Source of the DNA: Myxococcus stipitatus DSM 14675
GTDB taxonomy: Bacteria; Myxococcota; Myxococcia; Myxococcales; Myxococcaceae
Reading direction: 5' to 3'
Length of the DNA: 64,000 nucleotides
Assembly: GCF_000331735.1 (NCBI RefSeq)
Contig: NC_020126.1
Coordinates: 1,612,001-1,676,000, forward strand
A program made the translations under genes and the position numbers. Below, piece after piece: positions 10,407 through 19,060 of the stretch (the stretch's first letter is position 1; each line of letters starts with the position of its first letter). Below the pieces are notes generated by a model. It had not been told where the DNA came from, made no database searches, and saw nothing but the letters and a program-made list of their open reading frames with translations.

Positions 10407-11747
10407 TCAGGACTTGCCGGCGGAGGCCTCGCGAGGCTCCTTGCCGCGCACGTCCTTCCCAGGCGTGGTGCTCTTGAGGCGGGACATGCGCACGCGGTGG
10501 ATGCGGGCGCCTTCCTTGCTGGCGATGACGAACTGCCAGCCGTTGTAGGTGAAGCGCTCGCCCACGTCGGGCAGGTGGCCGGCCAGGGACGACAGGTAGC
10601 CGCCCAGCGTGTCGAAGTCGCCCTCGGGCAGCGGGAAGCCGAAGGCCTGGGTGAAGCCATCCACCTCCATGGCGGCGTCCACGACGAAGCTGCCGTCGGC
10701 CATCTTCTCCACCTGCTTCTCCTCCACCTCGAACTCGTCGCCGATGTCGCCGACGATTTCGCGGAGGATGTCCTCCAGCGTCACGACCCCCATGAAGCCG
10801 CCGTACTCGTCCACGACGATGGCCATGTGGATCTTCCGCTTCTGCATGTCCCGCAGCAGGTCGCCGATGGGCTTCATCCACGGCACGAAGTGCGCGGGGC
10901 GGATGATGTCCTGCAGGACGATGAGCTCCGGGTGCTGGAGCAGCGGGATGACGTCGCGCGCGTGCAGCACGCCGATGATGTGGTCCACGTCATCCCGGTA
11001 CACGGGGATGCGCGAGTGGTTCTCCTCGGCGAGCAGCCGCAGCAAGTCGGTGGAGGTGATGGTGCTGTCCACCGTCACCACCTCCGTGCGCGGCACCATG
11101 ACGTCGCGGCAGCGCTTGTCGGACAGCTCGAAGATGGAGCGGATGAGCTGCGGGGCGCTCTTGTCGACCTCGTTCTTCGCGGCCTGCGCGGCCAGCAGCT
11201 TCTCCAGTTCCTCGAGCGGAGGCGGGGGCGGCTCGAAGCGCAGCGTGCGGCCGAAGGTGCGCGCCATCAGGTTGAGCACCCCCAGCACCAGGCGCATGGG
11301 GGGATAGAGCACCGTCACCAGCAGGGAGACGAGGCCCGACAGCCGCAGCGCCCAGCGCTCCGGGTTGGCGTTGGCGAGCCCGCGCATGGTGACTTCCATG
11401 AGGCTGGCCAGCACGCCCACGAAGAGCGCGCCCGCGGCGACGGTGGCCACCGGCAGCCAGGCGGCCTCGCCGTAGCGCGTCAGGTCCAACATGCGAGGGG
11501 GGACGAAGGCGCCGATGGCGGCGGCCAGGAACCCACTCAGCAGGGTGCCCAGGCGCAGGGCGGTGGCGGTGGCCTCGCGCTCCGTCTTGTGGCGGAGGAC
11601 GCGGCGGCTGGCGGCACCCTTGTGGGATTCCGCCAGCTCTTGGGCTCGCAGGTCCGACGTTCCGTAAAGCGCGGACTCCGCCGCGGCGACCAGGGACCTG
11701 ACGAAGCACAGCGCCAGGCAGGCGACCCAGAGGGCCCAGGTAGGCAT
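10407..11747 (-). CDS. CNNM/CBS-domain membrane protein (CorC/HlyC family)
   Basis: The 446-residue protein has the classical three-part architecture. Residues 1-200 hold a CNNM (DUF21) membrane domain with about four hydrophobic helices. A pair of CBS domains follows (MVPRTEVVTVDST, HIIGVLHARDVIPLL, MAIVVDEYGGFMGVVTLEDI). A C-terminal CorC_HlyC transporter-associated domain runs from about 355 to 425 (DAAMEVDGFTQAFGFPLPEG). Members are linked to magnesium or cobalt efflux and resistance; the old haemolysin label is not a functional call. It is divergent from the pilus-N-domain gene, with 54 bases between starts. Confidence 0.93.
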   Translation of the reverse strand: MPTWALWVACLALCFVRSLVAAAESALYGTSDLRAQELAESHKGAASRRVLRHKTEREATATALRLGTLLSGFLAAAIGAFVPPRMLDLTRYGEAAWLPVATVAAGALFVGVLASLMEVTMRGLANANPERWALRLSGLVSLLVTVLYPPMRLVLGVLNLMARTFGRTLRFEPPPPPLEELEKLLAAQAAKNEVDKSAPQLIRSIFELSDKRCRDVMVPRTEVVTVDSTITSTDLLRLLAEENHSRIPVYRDDVDHIIGVLHARDVIPLLQHPELIVLQDIIRPAHFVPWMKPIGDLLRDMQKRKIHMAIVVDEYGGFMGVVTLEDILREIVGDIGDEFEVEEKQVEKMADGSFVVDAAMEVDGFTQAFGFPLPEGDFDTLGGYLSSLAGHLPDVGERFTYNGWQFVIASKEGARIHRVRMSRLKSTTPGKDVRGKEPREASAGKS

Positions 11748-11801
11748 AGAGACCGGTTCTTATCCCGTGCTAAGGGTCCGTTCCACCCCGCCGGAGCCCC
11801 G

Positions 11802-12578
11802 ATGCCCGCTCGCATGTACTTCCTTGGAGCACTTCTGGCCTTCCTCGTCCCCGCCGTCGCTGGCGCGTGGCCGGTGGACCTGGTCCTCCCCCTGGAGGCG
11901 GGAAAAGACCGCTTCCAGAAGCTGGCGGCCCTGGAGTGGGTGGAGGTGGAGGACGCCTCCGTGGCCAGCGCCGAGGCGCTCCCGGGCAGCAACGAACTGT
12001 TGCTCACCGGGCACAAGGAGGGGCAGACGCTCCTGCTCCTGTACGCGGAGGGGCGCTTCGCGGTGTGGAGACTGGTGGTGGGAGCTCCTCCCTCGGACGA
12101 CCTGTCGCCTCGGATGGCCTCCGCGCGCAAGGTGTGCCCGGACCTGAAGGCCACGCAGGGGGCGGAGAAGCTGCTGTCCGTCACGGTGAAGGACCCGGCG
12201 TGCCGGGCGGCGCTGTTGGAGGTGCTGCGCTCGGACGCGTATGTGGCGCGGGAGTTGGAGCTGACCTTCGAGGTGCCGGCGCTCCAGGAGCAGCTGGCCG
12301 CGATGAGCGCGGCGCTCAAGCCGCTGGGGCTGGAGGCGCGCTACAGCGGCGCGGGCCTGGTGATGACGGGCTCGGCGAGCCGCGAGGACTGGAGGAAGGC
12401 GCTGTGGGAGCTGTTCCGCCGCTCCGTGGGCCGGGTGCCCCTGGAGGACCGGGTGGAGGTGAAGGCCCCGGAGGCTCCCGCCGCGGTGCCGGACGCGGGG
12501 CCCGCCGTCGAGGCCGAGCCTCCCGTGCCGGTGGAGATCATCCGGGGCACGCCGAAGAAGCCGCGCAAGAAGGGCTGA
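11802..12578 (+). CDS. Secreted pilus-N-terminal-domain protein, 258 aa
   Basis: The ATG at 11802 follows a CCGGAG site and opens a Sec signal ending near AVAGAWP. Residues 25-90 (LVLPLEAGKDRFQKLAALEW, then a strand ending FAVWRLVVG) resemble the N-terminal pilus-assembly domain found in RcpA/CpaC secretins and related proteins. The rest has no secretin barrel. A Cys pair lies in the middle, and a Pro/Ala-rich, basic tail ends in TPKKPRKKG. It is therefore a free-standing version of the domain, possibly a periplasmic accessory of an envelope machine encoded elsewhere. No pilus genes lie nearby. Confidence 0.6.
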   Translation: MPARMYFLGALLAFLVPAVAGAWPVDLVLPLEAGKDRFQKLAALEWVEVEDASVASAEALPGSNELLLTGHKEGQTLLLLYAEGRFAVWRLVVGAPPSDDLSPRMASARKVCPDLKATQGAEKLLSVTVKDPACRAALLEVLRSDAYVARELELTFEVPALQEQLAAMSAALKPLGLEARYSGAGLVMTGSASREDWRKALWELFRRSVGRVPLEDRVEVKAPEAPAAVPDAGPAVEAEPPVPVEIIRGTPKKPRKKG

Positions 12579-12582
12579 GCCC

Positions 12583-14142
12583 TCAGCGCGCCGTCTCGCG
12601 CAGGAGGATGAGGCCGCGCGAGGTGTCCACCGTGTAGACGAAGCCGTCGCCCGGGACGCGGATGCCGATGGCGCCGTCGTAGAAGCTCTCGCCCCGCCCC
12701 GGGTCATCGGGCCGGAAGGTGTTGTAGTGCGCGACCTCGCGAGGGTTCTCGGGGGTGGACACGTCCAGCACGCGCACGCCGTCCTGGTACCACGCGACGT
12801 AGAGCTTCGTTCCCACCAGCACCATGTTGTGGAGGGAGAGGTGCTCCTGGCGTCGGTACTCGCCCAGGAGCTTCACCGAGGCCGGGTCCGTCACGTCGAG
12901 CACGCGCAGGTGCGCGCCCCAGTCCTCGCCTCCCTCGAAGGCGATGACGCGCTCGCCGAACCGCCCGACGGCGTTGGCGTGGCTGGTGGCGTTCCGGTAG
13001 CGGTAGGAGCCGAGCTGCGTCGGGGCGTCCTCTCGCTCCACCTGGGCGATGACGTAGCCGGCCCTCCAGAAGTTCGTGTAGAGGCGCCCCTCGAAGACGA
13101 ACATGTCGTGAGGCCCGTTGGAGGTCTCCGGCGTGAAGCCCGCGGCCTGGAAGCCTCCGATGCGGCGCGGCTGCAGGGGCTGGCTGATGTCGTAGACGAG
13201 CACCTCGCCCGTGGGGGCGGGGGAGGCGGCGAAGAGCCGGTCCTCGTGGACGAACACGGTGTGCGCGTTGGTGCGCTGCTGGCCGCCCGTCGCGAGGACC
13301 TCCAGCGGGTACCCGGGGTCGGTGATGTCGAAGACGATGACGCCCCGGGCTCCGCTCGCGACGTAGAGCGCGTCGTCCTTCGCCCAGACGCCGTTCCAGT
13401 AGTTGTCGTTCGGGAGCCGGAGGCTCCGCGTGAGCACGGGCTTCGTCGGGTCTCTCACGTCGTAGACGAGGAGGCCCGCGCCCAGGGACACGACATAGGC
13501 ATGGCCGCGCGTGACGTAGATGTCCACGGGGGTGCCCGGCACGAAGGTCTCGGAGACTTGCTCCAGGCCGGAGGACTCGGGCTCGCCCTCGGCGGCGGTG
13601 ACCTTGCGTGCGTCGAAGGTGCCTTCGCGCTGGACCTGGCCGTTGTAGCAATCCACGTAGCAGCCCTGTAGCCGCCCGGGCTCCGGGGATTGGCAGCCCA
13701 GATAGGAGCGGCGCCGCGAGCCCGAGGCCCCTTCCGCTCGCTGCGCGGAGATGTAGACCTGGCCGCGCGAGTCCACCTCTCGCCGGTCCACGCGCAGGCC
13801 GTTCGCGAACTGGTCGCCCGTGGGCGCGAGCCTCATGGCCTGGGGGCCCAGCGTGTAGTCACCGGCATATTGCGGACTCTTGGCGCGGACGTGCAGCGTG
13901 TAGACGCCATCCAGCTCCAGGGTCGCGAGTCCGCCCGGGGTGCAGGCGCTCGCGTCGAAGCTGGCGAGGCTTCCGCAGGAGGCCGCGGAGAGGTCCACGC
14001 GACAGGCGGCGAAGGGGCCGGTGTCCTTCCAGTCGCCGTCGTGGAGGTCACCCGTCGGAGGGCCGGGCTGGGGCGTCTGCGAGTCATTGCGGCAGGCCGA
14101 CAGGGCCAGTGTCACGGCCGCGAGCATCAACAAGGCGCGCAT
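12583..14142 (-). CDS. LVIVD beta-propeller lipoprotein, 519 aa
   Basis: The start at 14142 follows AGGATGA and gives a lipoprotein signal ending LSACRN. The first about 190 mature residues are Cys-containing and of unknown fold (DLSAASCGSLASFDASACTPG; GCYVDCYNGQVQREG). The rest is made of LVIVD-type repeats, each with a phrase like YVVSLGAGLLVYDVRDPTKP, VASGARGVIVFDITDPGYP or VAWYQDGVRVLDVSTPENP. This repeat family forms surface or periplasmic beta-propellers of largely unknown role. It is convergent with the pilus-N-domain gene, 4 bases apart. Confidence 0.8.
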   Translation of the reverse strand: MRALLMLAAVTLALSACRNDSQTPQPGPPTGDLHDGDWKDTGPFAACRVDLSAASCGSLASFDASACTPGGLATLELDGVYTLHVRAKSPQYAGDYTLGPQAMRLAPTGDQFANGLRVDRREVDSRGQVYISAQRAEGASGSRRRSYLGCQSPEPGRLQGCYVDCYNGQVQREGTFDARKVTAAEGEPESSGLEQVSETFVPGTPVDIYVTRGHAYVVSLGAGLLVYDVRDPTKPVLTRSLRLPNDNYWNGVWAKDDALYVASGARGVIVFDITDPGYPLEVLATGGQQRTNAHTVFVHEDRLFAASPAPTGEVLVYDISQPLQPRRIGGFQAAGFTPETSNGPHDMFVFEGRLYTNFWRAGYVIAQVEREDAPTQLGSYRYRNATSHANAVGRFGERVIAFEGGEDWGAHLRVLDVTDPASVKLLGEYRRQEHLSLHNMVLVGTKLYVAWYQDGVRVLDVSTPENPREVAHYNTFRPDDPGRGESFYDGAIGIRVPGDGFVYTVDTSRGLILLRETAR

Positions 14143-14328
14143 GGGCTCATCCTGGTGGAGAGAGTGGGTGCAGTCATATCGCGCGGGATGGGGCCTCGTC
14201 TGTCGCGGGGCGGCGGGATGCGTCAGGGTGTGCCGCGAGGGGGTGGGCTTGAGGTATGACCGTGGGGAGTCCGCCCGGGTGGCAGCACGCGTCACACATC
14301 ACGCCGCCAGGGTTGCGTGGAGGAGCCG

Positions 14329-15360
14329 ATGCGATTCTCGAAGTGGACGCCTTCGTTGGCGCTGGGGTTGACGCTGTTCGCCGTGCCGCGGGGGGCGATG
14401 GCCCAGGATGATGGCTCGGCCGTCATCATCGAGGCCCCGGTGCCGGACCGAGGCTGTCCGAAGCGCCCGGATGTGGTGCCGTTCTCCTCGGGCTCGCACC
14501 TGGGACTGGAGCGCTCGGGGTGGTTGGTGCACCAGGCCGTCATCCCCGAGTCGAAGGACACGTACTTCAAGGGGCTCGAGCGGGAGCGCGAGGGCGCGAA
14601 GCTGGTGGCGGAGGAGGACGTGCGCAAGCTGGGCGCGCCGGACCCGAGCATCCCGCTGTGGGTCTTCGGCAAGAACGACACGCCCGCATGCCGCGCGACG
14701 CCGACGCAGTGGTGGGCGGTGCGCAAGGGCGCGACGGACGCCGAGCGCAAGACGTTCCTCATGGCGGAGATTCAGTCGGACTGCGACATGCTGCCGCCGG
14801 GGCGCTTGTCGGGTACGCCGGTGGCGCTGCGGCAGAAGGACGAGCCCACGGGCTGCAAGCTGCGCCGGCCCACGGAGCGAGAGCTGGGCAAGGATGGGGA
14901 GGGGCTGCCCGCGGACGTGATGGAGTTCGTCCCCGCGCGCGATTGCGAGGCCCCGGGTTGCTTGCGGCTGTGGGAGCGCATCGGCATCACCTGGGAGGAC
15001 GGTGGCGCGGTGAGCGACTTCACGGTGTCGTGGATGGACCGCAAGGGGAAGAAGGACCCGTGTGACTGGGCCACCGAGGACCTGTCGCTCTTGTTCTATC
15101 GCCCGTCGGGTGCGCTCTCGCCGGCGTCGCTGAAGAACGGGGGCACCGTCTTCTTCGGCGGCCTCCATGACAGCGCGGGACTGCGCTTCATCTTGAGCCG
15201 GGACTCGGGCTCGCTCTTCGTCCATGACCCCGCGAAGCCGAAGGCCAGCCCGAAGGCCATCCGCTTCACCAGTCCGTCGGAAGAGGAAGTGCTCCTCACG
15301 CGACGCAGCCTGTCGCCGTGCAAGGTGAAGCGCCCCGCCGCGTCCCCTTGGGGGGAGTGA
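14329..15360 (+). CDS. Exported protein of unknown function, 343 aa
   Basis: The ATG at 14329 sits behind a strong GGAGGAG site and encodes a Sec signal ending PRGAMAQD. I recognise no domain. Cysteines are scattered through the mature protein (CPKRPD, TPACRATP, SDCDML, GCKLRRP, DCEAPGCLRLWE, CDWATEDL), suggesting several disulfides. WTVS-like beta-strand phrases in the C-terminal half suggest a beta-sandwich. The gene is preceded by a 186-base gap and followed by 152 bases before the five-gene exported cluster. It may be the first member of that cluster, but the gap and a different sequence family argue for an independent unit. Confidence 0.7.
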   Translation: MRFSKWTPSLALGLTLFAVPRGAMAQDDGSAVIIEAPVPDRGCPKRPDVVPFSSGSHLGLERSGWLVHQAVIPESKDTYFKGLEREREGAKLVAEEDVRKLGAPDPSIPLWVFGKNDTPACRATPTQWWAVRKGATDAERKTFLMAEIQSDCDMLPPGRLSGTPVALRQKDEPTGCKLRRPTERELGKDGEGLPADVMEFVPARDCEAPGCLRLWERIGITWEDGGAVSDFTVSWMDRKGKKDPCDWATEDLSLLFYRPSGALSPASLKNGGTVFFGGLHDSAGLRFILSRDSGSLFVHDPAKPKASPKAIRFTSPSEEEVLLTRRSLSPCKVKRPAASPWGE

Positions 15361-15484
15361 GCGCGCGGGGCTCGGGCCCGCGATTCGTGACGACCAGGAT
15401 TGAGGCACTTCTCCGTATATCGGGGGCGGCTCTTGGGGGCCGCCACGCCTGAAGGCGCCATGTCCGCCCAGGCGAGGGAGTGCA

Positions 15485-15502
15485 GGAGGGATACATCCCT
15501 CC
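15485..15502 (+). promoter_or_regulatory. Perfect 8+2+8 inverted repeat in the leader of gene A
   Basis: GGAGGGATACATCCCTCC is an uninterrupted palindrome with 8-bp arms and a 2-base centre. It ends 10 bases before the ATG at 15513, directly before the GGGGGAG ribosome site. In DNA it could be an operator. In RNA it would be a small hairpin whose left arm contains a decoy GGAGG. Confidence 0.45.
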
Positions 15503-15512
15503 AGGGGGAGTC

Positions 15513-16445
15513 ATGTCTCGCATTCGTTCTCTGTTTCTTTCCGGGGCCCGGCGGAGTGTGTCCTGCGCGCTGGCCTTGGCCTTCTCGCCGCTGGCGGCGC
15601 TGGCCTCCGACGCCGTCTCCTTCGCGCCGCCGGAGGTCCCGACCTCTGAGCTGACGGCGCTCAGCTCGCAATATGTCCAGGAGATTGCCCTGGACATGTG
15701 CAACTGGTCCAACCGCCCGACGAACAGCACTTGCACGGCGCAGAACGCGGCGGACGCCCCGTCCACCTGGAATCGGGCGAACGCCGTCGCGTGTGCGGCG
15801 CCCACGGCTCCGGCGCCCTCGACGTCCTGGTTCGACCTGTCGCCCACCGTGGCCTGTCCCTATGACGGCATCAATGGCTGCCGGACGCAGCAGTGGCACT
15901 GGCCGGATGGGCGATATCTGAGTGGCTGGGGTTGGTCTGTCATTCATTGCCCCAGCAACCCGGTGGACTGGTCCACGGGGCTCTTCACCAAGCCCCTGGC
16001 GACCACCGTCTCCAACCATGTCTTCCTTCGCGTCCCGGGCTTCTTGAGCCACAGCCAGCCGCGCACGGTGCGTGGGCAGGTCAAGGTGATGCTCTACACG
16101 AGCAAGCCCTACAGCCCCAGTGGACTGCCGAGCGTCAGCCTGTCCGCGACGCTCGCGCTCCAGACCCAGGGGACGGACAACGTCTGGCGCGATATCGCGA
16201 TACGGGTGCTGCCCGCGCCGCCCTACGGGCCGGGGACCTTCTACGAGATGTTCGAGCTGGAGGCCGTCGTCCAGCCCTACACCCCCGTGCGCGTGGAGTT
16301 GCGCGCGAACACGCTGCCGGCGCTGCGGGTGGCCGACGAGAACAACATCTGGATGAACTACCACCTGAACGCCGACCTCATCGAGGCGCGGCTCATCCTG
16401 CCGGATTGCATTCCGGACCAGTCCCGTCCCGGCTTCTGTCTCTGA
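15513..16445 (+). CDS. Exported protein A, paralogue of A' (310 aa)
   Basis: The start at 15513 is set by a GGGGGAG site and gives a Sec signal ending ALASDA. The mature protein is of a family I do not recognise. It is clearly paralogous to the product of 21504-22361: both begin with a YVQEIALDMCNWSNRP / YQREVSIDLCNWADRP segment, both have a Cys pair around a C-P-x-D-x-x-N-G-C segment, a tryptophan-rich W-x-W-x-D/E segment, a long beta-rich middle (FLRVPGFLSH / FMRIPAFFAH), and both end in LPDCIPDQ / LPECIPDH followed by a terminal C-L. The pattern suggests a disulfide-linked beta-sandwich working outside the cytoplasm. Confidence 0.75.
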   Translation: MSRIRSLFLSGARRSVSCALALAFSPLAALASDAVSFAPPEVPTSELTALSSQYVQEIALDMCNWSNRPTNSTCTAQNAADAPSTWNRANAVACAAPTAPAPSTSWFDLSPTVACPYDGINGCRTQQWHWPDGRYLSGWGWSVIHCPSNPVDWSTGLFTKPLATTVSNHVFLRVPGFLSHSQPRTVRGQVKVMLYTSKPYSPSGLPSVSLSATLALQTQGTDNVWRDIAIRVLPAPPYGPGTFYEMFELEAVVQPYTPVRVELRANTLPALRVADENNIWMNYHLNADLIEARLILPDCIPDQSRPGFCL

Positions 16446-16452
16446 GCGTCTC

Positions 16453-16492
16453 CGCGCGCGGCCGCGAGCCTGGAGGCTTGTCGCCGCGCGCG
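16453..16492 (+). terminator. Long GC stem-loop between genes A and B
   Basis: CGCGCGCGGC at 16453-16462 pairs perfectly with GCCGCGCGCG at 16483-16492. Inside the loop a second stem (AGCCT/AGGCT) can form. There is no immediate T-run, although T-rich stretches follow within 30 bases. It begins 8 bases after the stop of gene A. It could reduce transcription into B or protect the 3' end of the A message. Confidence 0.45.
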
Positions 16493-16540
16493 TGAGCCGG
16501 ACGTCTTTCCAAGCACCTTTTTCACCCATCAGGAGAAGCC

Positions 16541-17500
16541 ATGAAGAAGCGAATCACGTTCGCGGGGGCGACGTGTGCCCTGTTGTTCGCGGGACAGGCC
16601 CACGCAGTGGATGTCATCGACCTCATCTCGCCGGCGCGCTGTGAGCCGAGATTCAACCGGCTGATGAACTGTCAGATGGCTCCACGCACGTTCATCACGC
16701 CCACGGCGGAGACCGCGGTGCCCCTGCGCACGTCGCTACGCTCCGTGGTGACGGGGAACTGCTCCACCCAGTATCCGCTCGAGGCCAAGGCGGAGGCCGC
16801 TGGCGCGGCCACGGCCATCATTCCCTATCTGCGCAACGTGGAGGTGATGCTGCGGGGCGCGGGCGGTGCGCCGGTGGGCACGTTCGTGCTCAGCGACAAC
16901 TCGGCCTGGACGTCCACGGCCGTCCTGGACGGCACCTGCAACATCAAGCTGGAGGTGCGCTGGAACGAGGTGGACGTGTCCAACACGGCGGAGGCCCAGG
17001 CGCTCCTCACCGCCATCGACGCCGAAATCACCGCCGCGTCGAACCACGCCTCGCGCATGGAGGAGCTGATGCTCTACCAGCGCGCGTATTCGCTCATGCG
17101 CAGCCTGGCGGACCGCTTCCGCGTCGAGTTGTCCAACGAGACGATGCAGGAGATGCGCGCGGCGGCCCTCGAGTCGGGGCCCGCCCTGGAGTCGATGATT
17201 CTCAACTGCGGCGACCTGTCCATCGAGGAGCGCCTGGCGCTGCTGCGGCTGCATGGGGGGCTCTGGGTGCTGGGCCATCCGGAGGACTGGCAGCGACCGG
17301 ATGGCACGGTGATGACGCTCGAGGACCACCTGGGCGCGGACGCGGCCGAGGTGCTCGCGCGGCTCAACGCCATCATCGCCCGGCAGACGCAGAACCCTCC
17401 CGACTACGCGCAGCTCTACGACGCGGCGACGCAGGAGGTCATCCGGCTCCAGAACAAGAAGGTGCTGGCCCTGGTGCAGCTGGACCCGTGGCTGCCGTAG
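16541..17500 (+). CDS. Exported protein B of unknown function, 319 aa
   Basis: An AGGAGA site precedes the ATG at 16541, and the N-terminus is a short Sec signal ending GQAHAVD. Residues 20-140 look beta-rich, with a Cys-containing start (ARCEPRFNRLMNCQM) and the strands YLRNVEVMLRGAG and NIKLEVRWNEVDV. From about 145 to the end the protein is mostly alpha-helical (long runs without Pro, such as RMEELMLYQRAYSLMRSLAD), which resembles a helical bundle. I recognise no family. It sits 96 bases after A and 37 bases before C on the same strand, so it is a likely operon member. Confidence 0.7.
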   Translation: MKKRITFAGATCALLFAGQAHAVDVIDLISPARCEPRFNRLMNCQMAPRTFITPTAETAVPLRTSLRSVVTGNCSTQYPLEAKAEAAGAATAIIPYLRNVEVMLRGAGGAPVGTFVLSDNSAWTSTAVLDGTCNIKLEVRWNEVDVSNTAEAQALLTAIDAEITAASNHASRMEELMLYQRAYSLMRSLADRFRVELSNETMQEMRAAALESGPALESMILNCGDLSIEERLALLRLHGGLWVLGHPEDWQRPDGTVMTLEDHLGADAAEVLARLNAIIARQTQNPPDYAQLYDAATQEVIRLQNKKVLALVQLDPWLP

Positions 17501-17537
17501 CGGCCCCGCTCACGACTTCCTTCAGGAGAGACAGAGC

Positions 17538-19052
17538 ATGAAGCGATTCACACCACGAACGGCGCTCAGCGGCGCCGTGATGGCCACCCTGTTGTCCCTG
17601 GGGTGCGGGCCCACGTCGGCGCCGCACGAGCCGGAACCCCTGGCGGCGCAGGGCCAGCGCTCCGCGTACTGGCCGCGGTACTGCGCCTTCGTCGACAGGC
17701 ACCACCTTCTCGAGTGCGTCGAAATCAACCAGAGCCCCCAGGTTCCCTACGACGCTGTCTTCAATCGGATGGGGAACATCTGTGGCACGGACATGACGTG
17801 CCGCTTCCAGCCCATCCAGATGCTGGTGCCGGACCCGGAATGGAACGCCACGCATGCGGAGCTGACGACGTGGCTGGATTCACAGCAGAACGTGATTGCC
17901 TTCTTGAAGAACAGCAACAAGAGCGCCGAGACGCTCAAGGCGACCCTGACCGGCATGCGCGATAGCACGCGCGGGCTCGTCAGGTCCCAGGATCGCGAGC
18001 TGGCGGCGGTGTCGAACCGCATCAAGACGATGATCGACTCCGCCGAGTCGACGGTGAAGGCGAAGGCGCGCGAGTACGGTGACCCGGTCGTGGTGGAAGA
18101 GGCCGAGGTGAAGGCCGGCATGGTGCGCGTGGAGGCGACGGTCTCCCGGGCGCGGGCGGACCTCGATGTGCTCGTGCCCGAGGTGGTCGCGCTCGCGAAC
18201 CGCTTCGCCGCTTTCAAGGCGACGGAGCCCGCGACGACGGCCTCGCTGCGGACGCTGGCCACGCAGGGCTCGGCGGCGAACCTCCAGGGGCTGGTGACGG
18301 TGCAGCTCGACGCGGTGGCCCTGGCGCATCAGGAGAGCGGCGCGGCCAGCGTGTTGGCGATGGATGCGGTTCGGCTGCGCATGCAGTTGGGGCGGATCCA
18401 GGAGGACTACGTGACGAGCCTGCTGCGCGACAAGGAGTTCATCGCGCAGCGCGGGCTGGTCATGGGAGACCTCGTCGACGGGGAATTGGAGATGCTCGGG
18501 GGCATCGAGGGCTACTGCGACTCGCGCCGGCGCAAGGTGCTCACCGCGGTGGACCGCCTGCTGGAAGGCATGAAGCAGCGCCGCGACGCGCTCATCGGCC
18601 TGGAGGCGGACGCGGCCACTCGCCAGGCGATGGCGGACGCGGCCTTCCTCACCGCGTCGCAGCGCTTCCTGGACGACGTCACCGCGCGCAGCACCCAGCT
18701 CTGGAAGGTGGCTCCGAAGAGCACGGTGCTGAAGCTGTCGTTCCTGTCGGAGAAGTTCGACCAGATGGAGTCGTATCTGCAGTTCGAGCCCGCGTGCGCG
18801 CCGCCAGCGGCGGGACAGCGCTCGTGGAGGGAGACGGGATGCGTGGCGATGCGCCGGGACTTCTCCCGCGTGCGCACGTGGATGACGTCCACGCTGCCGG
18901 GAACGCTGCGGCTCAACGTGGCGATGATGCGCAACGCGGGCACGGTGCCCGCGGCGATGCTGCTGGAGGTGGAAGCGAAGCTGGCCGCGGGTCAGCTCAA
19001 GGACGCCGCGACGGTGCATGACGCCGCGCTGCGCAAGTCCGACGGACTGTGA
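17538..19052 (+). CDS. Helical lipoprotein C of unknown function, 504 aa
   Basis: AGGAGAG precedes the ATG at 17538. The signal ends in the lipobox LLSLGC, so the mature protein is lipid-anchored. A Cys-containing N-terminal segment (residues 45-95: YCAFVDRHHLLECVE, GNICGTDMTC) is followed by a long alpha-helical, coiled-coil-like region (about 115-470) rich in Glu, Lys, Ala and Leu. Its last bases overlap the GTG-type alternative start of gene D, so C and D are probably translationally coupled. The long helical lipoprotein next to a large helical exported protein suggests the two form an extended complex; this is inference. Confidence 0.7.
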   Translation: MKRFTPRTALSGAVMATLLSLGCGPTSAPHEPEPLAAQGQRSAYWPRYCAFVDRHHLLECVEINQSPQVPYDAVFNRMGNICGTDMTCRFQPIQMLVPDPEWNATHAELTTWLDSQQNVIAFLKNSNKSAETLKATLTGMRDSTRGLVRSQDRELAAVSNRIKTMIDSAESTVKAKAREYGDPVVVEEAEVKAGMVRVEATVSRARADLDVLVPEVVALANRFAAFKATEPATTASLRTLATQGSAANLQGLVTVQLDAVALAHQESGAASVLAMDAVRLRMQLGRIQEDYVTSLLRDKEFIAQRGLVMGDLVDGELEMLGGIEGYCDSRRRKVLTAVDRLLEGMKQRRDALIGLEADAATRQAMADAAFLTASQRFLDDVTARSTQLWKVAPKSTVLKLSFLSEKFDQMESYLQFEPACAPPAAGQRSWRETGCVAMRRDFSRVRTWMTSTLPGTLRLNVAMMRNAGTVPAAMLLEVEAKLAAGQLKDAATVHDAALRKSDGL

Positions 19053-19060
19053 GACCCGAC

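Noticed and set aside
10407..11747. Haemolysin
   Set aside because: The CNNM/CBS/CorC layout has historically been labelled haemolysin C, but it matches a metal-ion transport family and has no haemolysin feature.
10497..11801. N-terminal extension of the pilus-N-domain protein to 693 aa
   Set aside because: The first 435 codons run antisense to the CNNM/CBS gene and read as low-complexity shadow. A signal peptide and ribosome site mark the true start at 11802.
15400..15421. Promoter TTGAGG...TATATC before gene A
   Set aside because: The two hexamers are only 10 bases apart, too close for a sigma-70 type promoter.
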